A stretch of 64,000 nucleotides of DNA, taken from NCBI GenBank assembly GCA_027624855.1, contig JAQBTQ010000006.1, forward strand, positions 1-64,000. The letters are read 5' to 3'. How positions within the stretch are numbered: position 1 is the first letter of the stretch; each line of letters begins with the position of its first letter. This document shows positions 1-7,338 of the stretch, piece after piece. The notes under the pieces were generated by a model. The model did not search any database. It was not told the origin of the DNA and saw only the letters and a list, made by a program, of their open reading frames with translations. Both the position numbers and the translations under genes were made by a program. This stretch comes from Bacteroidota bacterium. Lineage in GTDB: Bacteria > Bacteroidota > Bacteroidia > Flavobacteriales_D > Sanyastnellaceae.

Positions 1-2
1 AC

Positions 3-299
3 AAAGATTTAATGGATCAGGCAATGAAGAAGAAAAATATTCACAGTTCAAAATACTCAAACGTTCGAGCAAGTATTTTGAATAGTGCTTTTCGACTTCG
101 AGCAATTCAAGGAAAGATTACAACAATAGAGGAAGACGGAAAAAAAGAGAAGTTCATCGTTGATGTAACCTGGTTGGATGATCAAGGAAACCTCTCAAAG
201 GCCCACATGAAGTGGTTGAAAGAGGAAAAAGACTTTTATCCAAAATCTGTTGACATGAGCGAATTGCCAAGTCCGAAATATGAAGAAGATCTGCGATAA
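3..299 (+). CDS. C-terminal part of an unrecognised protein
   Basis: The reading frame is open to the left edge of the window, so this is probably the end of a longer gene. An ATG at position 12 would give a 95-residue protein, but nothing marks it as a real start. The visible part is charged and lysine/glutamate rich, with no membrane segment, no cysteine motif and no signal peptide. The middle (about residues 30-70) alternates in a way that suggests a small beta-rich domain. I do not recognise the family. The gene is followed after 21 bases by a strong terminator, so it is the last gene of its transcript. Confidence 0.6.
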   Translation, partial: KDLMDQAMKKKNIHSSKYSNVRASILNSAFRLRAIQGKITTIEEDGKKEKFIVDVTWLDDQGNLSKAHMKWLKEEKDFYPKSVDMSELPSPKYEEDLR

Positions 300-320
300 C
301 CTTAGAGATAAAGTATGACA

Positions 321-346
321 GGGGGAGCAAAAGCTCCCCCTTTTTT
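321..346 (+). terminator. Intrinsic terminator after the first gene
   Basis: GGGGGAGC, loop AAAA, GCTCCCCC, then six T. The 8-bp GC-rich stem followed by a T run is a classic intrinsic terminator for the + strand. Its T run touches the stop codon of the convergent pruA gene. Confidence 0.92.
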
Positions 347-1985
347 AGTCTTTATCCATAAATGGATATCGGAAGTTGGTTGGCGGAACAAAAGTCTCCT
401 TAATGGTCCTGGCACTTGTCCACCTCCAAAGGTTCAATACGCTACCAGCCTTATCATTCGTTCCGGATCCTCGGGCGCCACCAAAAGGTTGCTGTCCTAC
501 CGCAGCTCCTGTAGGTTTGTCGTTGATGTAGAAATTTCCGGCAGCATTCTCCAGTTTTCTGGTTACGGATTCAATGACATGGCGATTTTTTGCGAAAATT
601 GCTCCGGTCAAGGCGTATTCACTTGTCGTGTCTACCAAATCGATAACACGTTCAAATTCGTCGTCTTTGTAAACGTAAATTGTCAAAACAGGCCCAAAGA
701 TTTCTTCAACCATTGTTTTTGATTGTGGATTGGTCGTGACGGCTATAGTGGGTTCAATAAAATATCCTGTTTCCTTATCCGCACCACCTCCAGTTAAAAT
801 TTCCACTTCACTCGATTCCGCTAAAAATTTTAGGTAGCCTTCAATTTTGAAAAAGGATCTTTGATCGATGACTGCCGTAACAAAGTTTTCAAAATCCTCA
901 GGAGAACCCATTTTCAGCTTCGCCACTTGGTCAATGAGTAACGCCTTTGTTTCCTCCCACAAACTTTGAGGAATATAGGCTCGACTGGCTGCACTGCATT
1001 TTTGACCTTGAAACTCGAAAGCGCCGCGAATTAAGCCTGTCACAAGCTCATGAACATCGGCTGAGTGATGTGCCAAAACAAAATCCTTTCCTCCAGTTTC
1101 TCCTACGATCCGAGGGTAGTTTTTGTAGCGCGAAATATTGGCTCCAATTTCAGACCACAAATGACGAAATACGCCAGTGGACCCAGTGAAATGCAACCCC
1201 GCTAAATCGGGATGTTTAAATACAACCTCTCCCGCAACAGGTCCATCGCAAGTAACCATGTTGATTACACCATCTGGAAGTCCTGCAGCCTTAAAAACCT
1301 CCATGATTACTTGCGCGCTGTACACTTGAGAATCCGCTGGCTTCCATACCACTACATTTCCCATCAAAGCTGGTGCAGCGCAGAGATTTGCCGCAATGGC
1401 AGTAAAGTTGAAAGGCGTAACAGCAAATACAAATCCCTCAAGACCGCGGTATTCCATTCGATTCCAAATACCATCTTGACTATCCGGCTGAACATTTTGA
1501 ATTTCTTGTAAGTAATAGGCGTTAAACCTCAGAAAATCAATGAGTTCACAAGCAGCGTCAATTTCAGCTTGAAAAATGTTTTTGGATTGAGCCAACATGG
1601 TAGCGGCATTGATCTTAGCCCGATACGGGCCAGCAATCAAATCAGCGGCCTTTAGGAAAACAGCAGCCCTTTCATTCCATGGCAAAGACGACCAACTTTG
1701 CCTCACAGCCAGAGCTGAGTCAATCGCTGCTTGGACATGGGTGTGATCGCCATAATTAAAATGTCCTAGTACATGCCGATGATCGTGTGGCGGAGACATG
1801 GGGCGCTTGTCCGACGTTCTGACCTCTAGACCACCAATGTACATGGGCACATCAATCGGGTCTTGTTCAAATAACATCCTGTATGTTATTCGCACTTCAT
1901 CTCTCTCCGGAGTCCCCGGCGCATAGGATAAAACAGGCTCATTGATCGGATAGGGGATGTTGAAATTTCCTTTCGACATGGACAT
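345..1985 (-). CDS. pruA: L-glutamate gamma-semialdehyde dehydrogenase (P5C dehydrogenase)
   Basis: This enzyme oxidises glutamate-5-semialdehyde (from 1-pyrroline-5-carboxylate) to glutamate with NAD+, the second step of proline breakdown in the cytoplasm. The 546-residue protein has the long N-terminal segment (FNIPYPINEPV) typical of the stand-alone, eukaryote-like P5C dehydrogenase group and not the bifunctional PutA form. Aldehyde dehydrogenase motifs are complete: the NAD-binding turn FTGSTGVF near residue 266, the general-base glutamate in GETGGKD (E296) and the catalytic cysteine in GQKCSAASR (C330). The start at 1985 is favoured because a TAGCTTTG box lies 22 bases upstream; a second ATG follows two codons later. 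No proline dehydrogenase gene is in the window. It is transcribed alone, divergently from the SPOR-domain gene. Confidence 0.95.
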   Translation of the reverse strand: MSMSKGNFNIPYPINEPVLSYAPGTPERDEVRITYRMLFEQDPIDVPMYIGGLEVRTSDKRPMSPPHDHRHVLGHFNYGDHTHVQAAIDSALAVRQSWSSLPWNERAAVFLKAADLIAGPYRAKINAATMLAQSKNIFQAEIDAACELIDFLRFNAYYLQEIQNVQPDSQDGIWNRMEYRGLEGFVFAVTPFNFTAIAANLCAAPALMGNVVVWKPADSQVYSAQVIMEVFKAAGLPDGVINMVTCDGPVAGEVVFKHPDLAGLHFTGSTGVFRHLWSEIGANISRYKNYPRIVGETGGKDFVLAHHSADVHELVTGLIRGAFEFQGQKCSAASRAYIPQSLWEETKALLIDQVAKLKMGSPEDFENFVTAVIDQRSFFKIEGYLKFLAESSEVEILTGGGADKETGYFIEPTIAVTTNPQSKTMVEEIFGPVLTIYVYKDDEFERVIDLVDTTSEYALTGAIFAKNRHVIESVTRKLENAAGNFYINDKPTGAAVGQQPFGGARGSGTNDKAGSVLNLWRWTSARTIKETFVPPTNFRYPFMDKD

Positions 1986-2007
1986 TATTTTTGTTCAATT
2001 CAATGTG

Positions 2008-2015
2008 CAAAGCTA
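2008..2015 (-). promoter_or_regulatory. -7 box of the pruA promoter
   Basis: On the minus strand this reads TAGCTTTG, an exact match to the Bacteroidota -7 consensus TAnnTTTG, 22 bases before the pruA start codon. No clear TTG -33 element is visible. Confidence 0.55.
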
Positions 2016-2137
2016 ATCGATTCGATATGAGTTGTCGGTTGAAAATGGCTATATCTTCGGCTGTTGGAGTCACCTCATTAAGGCATAATTACATGAATTT
2101 TCCTCTAGAACATGATCGCTTTGAGCTGGGCCATTCA

Positions 2138-5100
2138 ATGGTTTTTTGTCGTTTCGCAATCATCTTGCTTTTGCTCTTTTCAGTCCAAAGGTTGCAGGGG
2201 CAAACAAATGACTGGTCCGAAAAAGACTTGTCTAAGTCTGTTCATCGTGCAGATGAAACTTTCAAAGCAGGCGAAATGGAACGGGCATACGGGCTGTTCG
2301 CTCACCTGGTATCAGTGGCGAACGATCGAGCATTTGTTCATTTTCGCTTTGGAGCGACATGCACGTATTCTATCAAACATTTAGAGGAAGCAGAAGACCA
2401 TTTATTGAAAGCCAGAGAACTGGGTATTCTTGAGTCGGAGTATAAAGCTGATTGGCACTTCTACAAGGGTCGAATTCATCAGCTTCGATTTGAATTTGAT
2501 GAAGCGGCCGTTCAATTTCGACAAGCGATTGACTATGCACCCAAAAAATGTGATTGGATTGATGATGCGAAACTGGGTTTTGGGCAATGCACGAACCAAT
2601 CAAATTTCCCAAGTCAGTTAGTCAAGATGGGAGAGAAGGCGATATTGACTTCAAATTCCAAAGATTTTTATCGATTGTATGACATGCCTGCTTCTGCCGG
2701 CAGGCTTCTAGTCGTCCCAGAACAATTGCAATCGAAAGAAGACAAAAAGCGTCACTATGAAACGCAAATGCATTGGCTTCCTTCAAAGAGACTTGCATTT
2801 TATTCAAGCTATGGATTGGACGGCGATACGGGATTGGATATCTACTGTGTCTCGATTGATGCGAATGGGGAGTATGGAATTCCAAAACGATTGCCATCTC
2901 CAATCAATGGCGACTTTGATGATTGTGCGCCAATTTGTGTTCCTGCTGGTCAGTCGGACTCAGAATTTGACGCCCTTTACTTTTCCAGTTCTCGGCCTGA
3001 ATCATTGGGAGGGTATGATATTTTTTGGGTAGAAGGGAAACTCACCAGCCCAGAGAACACAGTGATTTTGTCCAACATGGATCAGGCTATGCAAATGCCA
3101 TTTGAAGTCAATAGCCCTGAGGATGAGTTTTTATTCTGGAAAAATTCTGAAAGCGACCAAACTTGGCTAACAACCAATAGAAATTTAAACTTTTCAGGCA
3201 CTGAGGTATGGCGTTTTAATGACGAATTTCTCGACGTGGTTCCTGTGGCCTTCACCTTCCAAAATGCAGACCTCGATCAATCAGGTGTTTTATCCATTGT
3301 GAAATCCAAGGATCATTCACTTGCTCAACGGGTGGAGTTACAGCCCAATGAACAGGTGCATTTAGCGCTTGAATCTGGGGATGATTTCATCATGAAATGG
3401 GAACTTACAGATGGCACCCAATCATGGGAAGAGATGATTCGAATTCCTTCAAAGAATTCAGGCACGCTAAGCGGTGACATCATTAAAATTGGTGAAACTG
3501 GAACGTACAGGGTGTCAGAAGCAATCGCAGATAATACGTTTTTGAAGGTTGAAGGATTGAATTGGACCTTTGATGGTATGGCTGCAAGAATGCTTACAGG
3601 GGTGTTTTCGCAAAAGATTCAAAGTGATGAGATTGCTGAATTAAGAGGTCAAAACATAGGGCGAATTCAAATTGAGCGAACCATTGAGTCGGCATACAAT
3701 GACTTCGAAACTGTGGACGGTAAAGGAATGCCAAAGTGGGTTTCTAACGCATTGAATGAAAGCATAACAAATGCCGGGTCAATGGAATTATTAGTCGTTT
3801 CAGACATTCGAAATGAAATGGATAAGACCAAGGCTTATTTAAAAGGTCACTCATTGCTCATCGCTCCAGGAAAGTCAGGTTGGACCATTCAAACTGCCAT
3901 TGATTTACACGGGACGGATCAAACATCAGAATCCATTGAATTGATATCAAATGTGCTTGAAAAGGCCAACAAATCTCAGGACGATTGGGCATTGGCTGCG
4001 GCAGAATTAATACGTCAAGCGGCAGAAGTTGAAAATCCATCTGAATTGATTGAGGCGTCCCAATTTTGTGAAGCGCAAAGTGACGCAATTGCCGAGGAGG
4101 TTGAATCCATGAACGTGTTGCTTGAAAATGTCAATGCGCATCAACGTATAAATGAGTGGCTGAGTGAAGCGCTTCCAATGAATGCCCCAGGATTTAAAGA
4201 TGATTTTTCCAAAGTAATCAAGGATACTCCGGTTGTTTTCAATGCGTTTCTTGAATCGGCTTCCGAAAAAACCACGCCTTCCGATCATCAAGAACTATTC
4301 AAGAATATTCAGCTGGGCCTTTGGAATGCTTTCACTGATTCCATCGCTCAACTTCAAGATTTGGGTGTATACGACCTTCAAGATATGCAAGACGCTCAAG
4401 CTTGGTTTTTACGAAGTGGAGGTTTGATGGAAGAAATTCAACTCTCTTCGAATCCATTGGACCAAATTGGCAAAGGACAACAGGCCATTGGATTGGTTTG
4501 GGAAACCTATAGAGCTGGAGCAGACCTCAAAAATCAGGTGGTCTTGGAATCCCAAATGACTCCAGGTAGTTGGTGGCAAGATTTTGGCCCTAAATCTACC
4601 AGTGGACAAGCAGAAAATGACGAGGAATTTCAGGGATATCAGCTCTTCGTAAAACATGATGATCCCATTCTAGACCAAGCTCATTTGTATCAAAAAGAAT
4701 TGGACATCTTGCGCACAGCTTCGAGAAATGGTGAAGCTTACAAAACCTCCATGAAGCGTGCCATCGAAATGAGATCCACCATAGAAGACGAAATGATGGC
4801 TCTATTCGGAGGTGAATCGCGCCCTGCGAATAAGGCTGATCTCGAAAGGGAAGGAATAAAAAGCCTTGAAAAAGTTGAGAATACTGAACCTCGAAGTGAG
4901 ATCGATACCGAAACAACCAAAGCAACCAATGCCGCAGTTACAACTTCAACCGCAGGGACAGAAGACATCTATTCATTCACCATCCAAGTAGGAGCATTTG
5001 AAAAGGCACCAGACTTCTCCAATATTGAAGCCAAAGAGGATATTTTTCAACTCGAAGAACCGGGGGTATACTTGAAATTCGGTTTTGGTAAATTCAAGAG

Positions 5101-5569
5101 CCGTGAAGATGCAATGAATCAGCTTGCCCAAGTTCAAACGTGGGCTCCGGATGCGTTTATTAAACCGCTTCCAACCGCTGACAGCCGAACATCAGAAAGA
5201 GAAGATGATGTTGTTGATGTAAAGAAAACGGAAGCGAGGTCAAAGGAATCGACGAATAAATCATCCGAGACCAAGTCAAATGTCAAGAAGAAATCAGTGA
5301 AATCTCGAGAAAAAGAGGCGCCGGAAGCAACCAATGAGCCCGTCAAAAAGTTTCGAGTGAAAATTGTAGAATACAGCGGAACGTTGAAGCCTTCAGAAGT
5401 CGCAACATTGCTCAGGCTCGGAAATGAGGTGCCACTCAAAACCCGTCGCTTGACGAATAAAACAGTGTATTATTCGGAAAACTTCAAGACCGCTGCTGAA
5501 GCACAAAAGGCACTAAAAATTTGCCTAGGAAAAGGATTTACGTATGCGGAAGTCGAAGTCATTTATTAA
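2138..5569 (+). CDS. Large TPR / PD40 / double-SPOR envelope protein
   Basis: This is a 1143-residue exported protein of no known reaction. From residue 1 there is a clear signal peptide (hydrophobic FAIILLLLF, cut after LQGQ). Helical TPR-like repeats cover about residues 30-155. A PD40 (WD40-like) segment follows near 205-310, with blades such as LYFSSSRPESLGGYDIFW. A long middle region is mixed alpha/beta. Near residue 944 there is a SPOR-like domain (FTIQVGAF), then a lysine-rich linker and a second SPOR-like repeat to the end. SPOR domains bind denuded peptidoglycan, so a periplasmic, wall-associated role is inferred. The frame is open back to 1991, but only the ATG at 2138 starts at a signal peptide. 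It overlaps the next gene by 26 bases, suggesting a shared transcript. Confidence 0.8.
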   Translation: MVFCRFAIILLLLFSVQRLQGQTNDWSEKDLSKSVHRADETFKAGEMERAYGLFAHLVSVANDRAFVHFRFGATCTYSIKHLEEAEDHLLKARELGILESEYKADWHFYKGRIHQLRFEFDEAAVQFRQAIDYAPKKCDWIDDAKLGFGQCTNQSNFPSQLVKMGEKAILTSNSKDFYRLYDMPASAGRLLVVPEQLQSKEDKKRHYETQMHWLPSKRLAFYSSYGLDGDTGLDIYCVSIDANGEYGIPKRLPSPINGDFDDCAPICVPAGQSDSEFDALYFSSSRPESLGGYDIFWVEGKLTSPENTVILSNMDQAMQMPFEVNSPEDEFLFWKNSESDQTWLTTNRNLNFSGTEVWRFNDEFLDVVPVAFTFQNADLDQSGVLSIVKSKDHSLAQRVELQPNEQVHLALESGDDFIMKWELTDGTQSWEEMIRIPSKNSGTLSGDIIKIGETGTYRVSEAIADNTFLKVEGLNWTFDGMAARMLTGVFSQKIQSDEIAELRGQNIGRIQIERTIESAYNDFETVDGKGMPKWVSNALNESITNAGSMELLVVSDIRNEMDKTKAYLKGHSLLIAPGKSGWTIQTAIDLHGTDQTSESIELISNVLEKANKSQDDWALAAAELIRQAAEVENPSELIEASQFCEAQSDAIAEEVESMNVLLENVNAHQRINEWLSEALPMNAPGFKDDFSKVIKDTPVVFNAFLESASEKTTPSDHQELFKNIQLGLWNAFTDSIAQLQDLGVYDLQDMQDAQAWFLRSGGLMEEIQLSSNPLDQIGKGQQAIGLVWETYRAGADLKNQVVLESQMTPGSWWQDFGPKSTSGQAENDEEFQGYQLFVKHDDPILDQAHLYQKELDILRTASRNGEAYKTSMKRAIEMRSTIEDEMMALFGGESRPANKADLEREGIKSLEKVENTEPRSEIDTETTKATNAAVTTSTAGTEDIYSFTIQVGAFEKAPDFSNIEAKEDIFQLEEPGVYLKFGFGKFKSREDAMNQLAQVQTWAPDAFIKPLPTADSRTSEREDDVVDVKKTEARSKESTNKSSETKSNVKKKSVKSREKEAPEATNEPVKKFRVKIVEYSGTLKPSEVATLLRLGNEVPLKTRRLTNKTVYYSENFKTAAEAQKALKICLGKGFTYAEVEVIY

Positions 5570-7202
5570 AAGCATCTTTCTTGTTGGAGTTGGATTGATG
5601 GCCTCCAATGAAAAAGTGTCTTGTCAGAATCTCTTGATTAATGAAGTTTTGGCAAGCAATTCATCCTATGATTATGATGACTTTTTTCAATTTGAGGATT
5701 GGATAGAAATTTATAACTCTGGAAGCATTGTCAACCTCGCGGAGTATTATTTAAGCGATGATCCTGATACGCTGAATAAATGGATGTTTCCATCATCGAA
5801 TCCGGGATTAACGACCATTTTACCTGGTGGCCATCTGAGAATCTGGTGTGACAACGATCCGCAACAAGGTGAAGATCACGCCAATTTCAAAATCAGCAGT
5901 GAAGGTGAAACTTTATTTCTGGTTGCTCAAGATGGCACAACCATCTTGGATAGCATCACGATTGGATTGCAACAAAATGACATCTCCTATGGCCGAACTT
6001 GTGATGGTTGTCCAGATTGGCAGTATTTCAATACCCCAACTCCTGAAGCACCTAACGCCGATCTTCTTGCACCGACTGCTACGCTTTTCATCAATGAATA
6101 TCAGGCCAATAATTCTACTACCGTTTTCGACGAATCCTTCACTTATTCAGCATGGATTGAAATCTTTAATCCGAACGACTTTCAAGTGAACCTTGCTCAA
6201 TACACCATTACATGGAATGGTCTGAGTCATATCATCGAAAACACGGCCCCTTATTTAACTACCATTGATGCGAATGGATTCCAAATCTTTTGGTTGGACG
6301 GAAGTACGGAAATGGGGGCAAATCATTTCGGCATTACTCCAAACGCGGATGGATCCATCCAGTTGTTCGGACCTGATGAAGAACTAGTAGACGAAGCATC
6401 TTGGATATCCAGTCTCGAAGAAGACCAAAGCCACGGCAGGGTGAGCGATGGTTCACCTACATGGGTAAATTTTGAAATTCCAACTCCCAGGGTAACGAAC
6501 GCTTTACAAATTATCCCACCCGCAAATGTTATCATCAATGAAGTTCAAACAGACAACTTCATCACCTTTGCTGACGATTTCAATGAATTTGACGACTGGA
6601 TCGAATTATTTAATCCTACGAATCAACCCATTGATCTAGCTGGATATTATTTGTCTGACCGGTTGGATTTACCTCAAAAATGGCAATTTCCAACAGGCGT
6701 CGGTGATTCCACCGTAATCAATCCAGGAGGTTACATGATGCTATTTGCCGATGAAAATGGTTCACAAGGTTGGAATCACTTAAACTTCAAATTGAGCGCT
6801 TTGGGGGAGCCGCTTGCTTTGCGTTCCCCGGATGGATTCACTGTTGCCGATTCACTCTTCATCCCAGGACTCTCGCCAGACCGATCGTGGGGGAGAACGT
6901 ATGATGCAGCACCGACATGGATAAACTTTTTTATTCCCACGCCAAATGCCTCGAATGGGCCCGTTAGCATTCCATCCGAAACCAATGAATCAATTCCAGT
7001 GATTTATCCAAATCCTGCGCTGCGAGGATCCATTGTTAATGTTAGTGATGCGGGGAAATTACTCGATGTGAACGGTAAAGAAATCATGCAATGGCAAGCC
7101 CACGAATCGATTTCTTTGGATATTTCCTCAGGCATTTACCTGGTTGTTTGGGAGCGCTTACCAGCTGCCGCTCCAACGATTCAAAGGTTGATTATTCAAT
7201 AA
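5544..7202 (+). CDS. Secreted lamin-tail-domain repeat protein with type IX sorting signal
   Basis: A 552-residue secreted protein. A signal peptide ends near residue 28 (KVSCQ). Three lamin-tail (LTD) repeats follow at about 29-172, 178-318 and 326-472. Each opens with an (L/I)INE motif and an acidic DWIE(I/L)-type strand, and closes with a G-R-x-x-D...PTP-x-x-x-N signature, so the unit has been duplicated twice. The last 75 residues form a type A sorting domain (IYPNPALRGS ... GIYLVVWERL), which directs export by the type IX system and anchoring at the cell surface. LTD domains in bacteria are found on secreted nucleases and adhesins, but no catalytic domain is visible here. An adhesive or structural role is an inference. 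The start codon lies inside the end of the SPOR gene. Confidence 0.85.
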   Translation: MRKSKSFIKSIFLVGVGLMASNEKVSCQNLLINEVLASNSSYDYDDFFQFEDWIEIYNSGSIVNLAEYYLSDDPDTLNKWMFPSSNPGLTTILPGGHLRIWCDNDPQQGEDHANFKISSEGETLFLVAQDGTTILDSITIGLQQNDISYGRTCDGCPDWQYFNTPTPEAPNADLLAPTATLFINEYQANNSTTVFDESFTYSAWIEIFNPNDFQVNLAQYTITWNGLSHIIENTAPYLTTIDANGFQIFWLDGSTEMGANHFGITPNADGSIQLFGPDEELVDEASWISSLEEDQSHGRVSDGSPTWVNFEIPTPRVTNALQIIPPANVIINEVQTDNFITFADDFNEFDDWIELFNPTNQPIDLAGYYLSDRLDLPQKWQFPTGVGDSTVINPGGYMMLFADENGSQGWNHLNFKLSALGEPLALRSPDGFTVADSLFIPGLSPDRSWGRTYDAAPTWINFFIPTPNASNGPVSIPSETNESIPVIYPNPALRGSIVNVSDAGKLLDVNGKEIMQWQAHESISLDISSGIYLVVWERLPAAAPTIQRLIIQ

Positions 7203-7238
7203 ATAGCACAGAATCGAGGTGTTTAAAGCAAAAGCGTT

Positions 7239-7246
7239 TACTTTTG
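7239..7246 (+). promoter_or_regulatory. -7 box of the rpsA promoter
   Basis: TACTTTTG matches TAnnTTTG exactly. It lies 37 bases after the preceding stop codon. Transcription from here would give an rpsA leader of about 85-90 bases, which contains the two hairpins described separately. Confidence 0.65.
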
Positions 7247-7263
7247 CACTCCATTTTTAAAAA

Positions 7264-7316
7264 CACCTGCGGGACCAGGTGAATCTTAACACTTCTGCTT
7301 TCGTCCCAAGGCAGAA
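7264..7316 (+). promoter_or_regulatory. rpsA leader: two hairpins with complementary hexaloops
   Basis: Hairpin 1 is CACCTG / CAGGTG (7264-7269 with 7276-7281) and closes the hexaloop CGGGAC. Hairpin 2 pairs 7293-7301 with 7308-7316 (nine pairs including one T-G) and closes the hexaloop CGTCCC. GGGAC of loop 1 (7271-7275) is the exact reverse complement of GTCCC of loop 2 (7303-7307), so a five-pair kissing interaction is possible. The element lies between the promoter box and the rpsA start codon. A role in feedback control of S1 synthesis is inferred; folding has not been computed. Confidence 0.6.
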
Positions 7317-7338
7317 TACAAAACCCACTGGGAAAGCC

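Noticed and set aside
315-722. 135-codon frame antisense to pruA
   Set aside because: It begins inside the terminator and lies fully within pruA, which has complete dehydrogenase motifs.
1991-2137. Upstream extension of the SPOR gene frame
   Set aside because: It covers the pruA promoter box and would bury the signal peptide 50 residues inside the protein.
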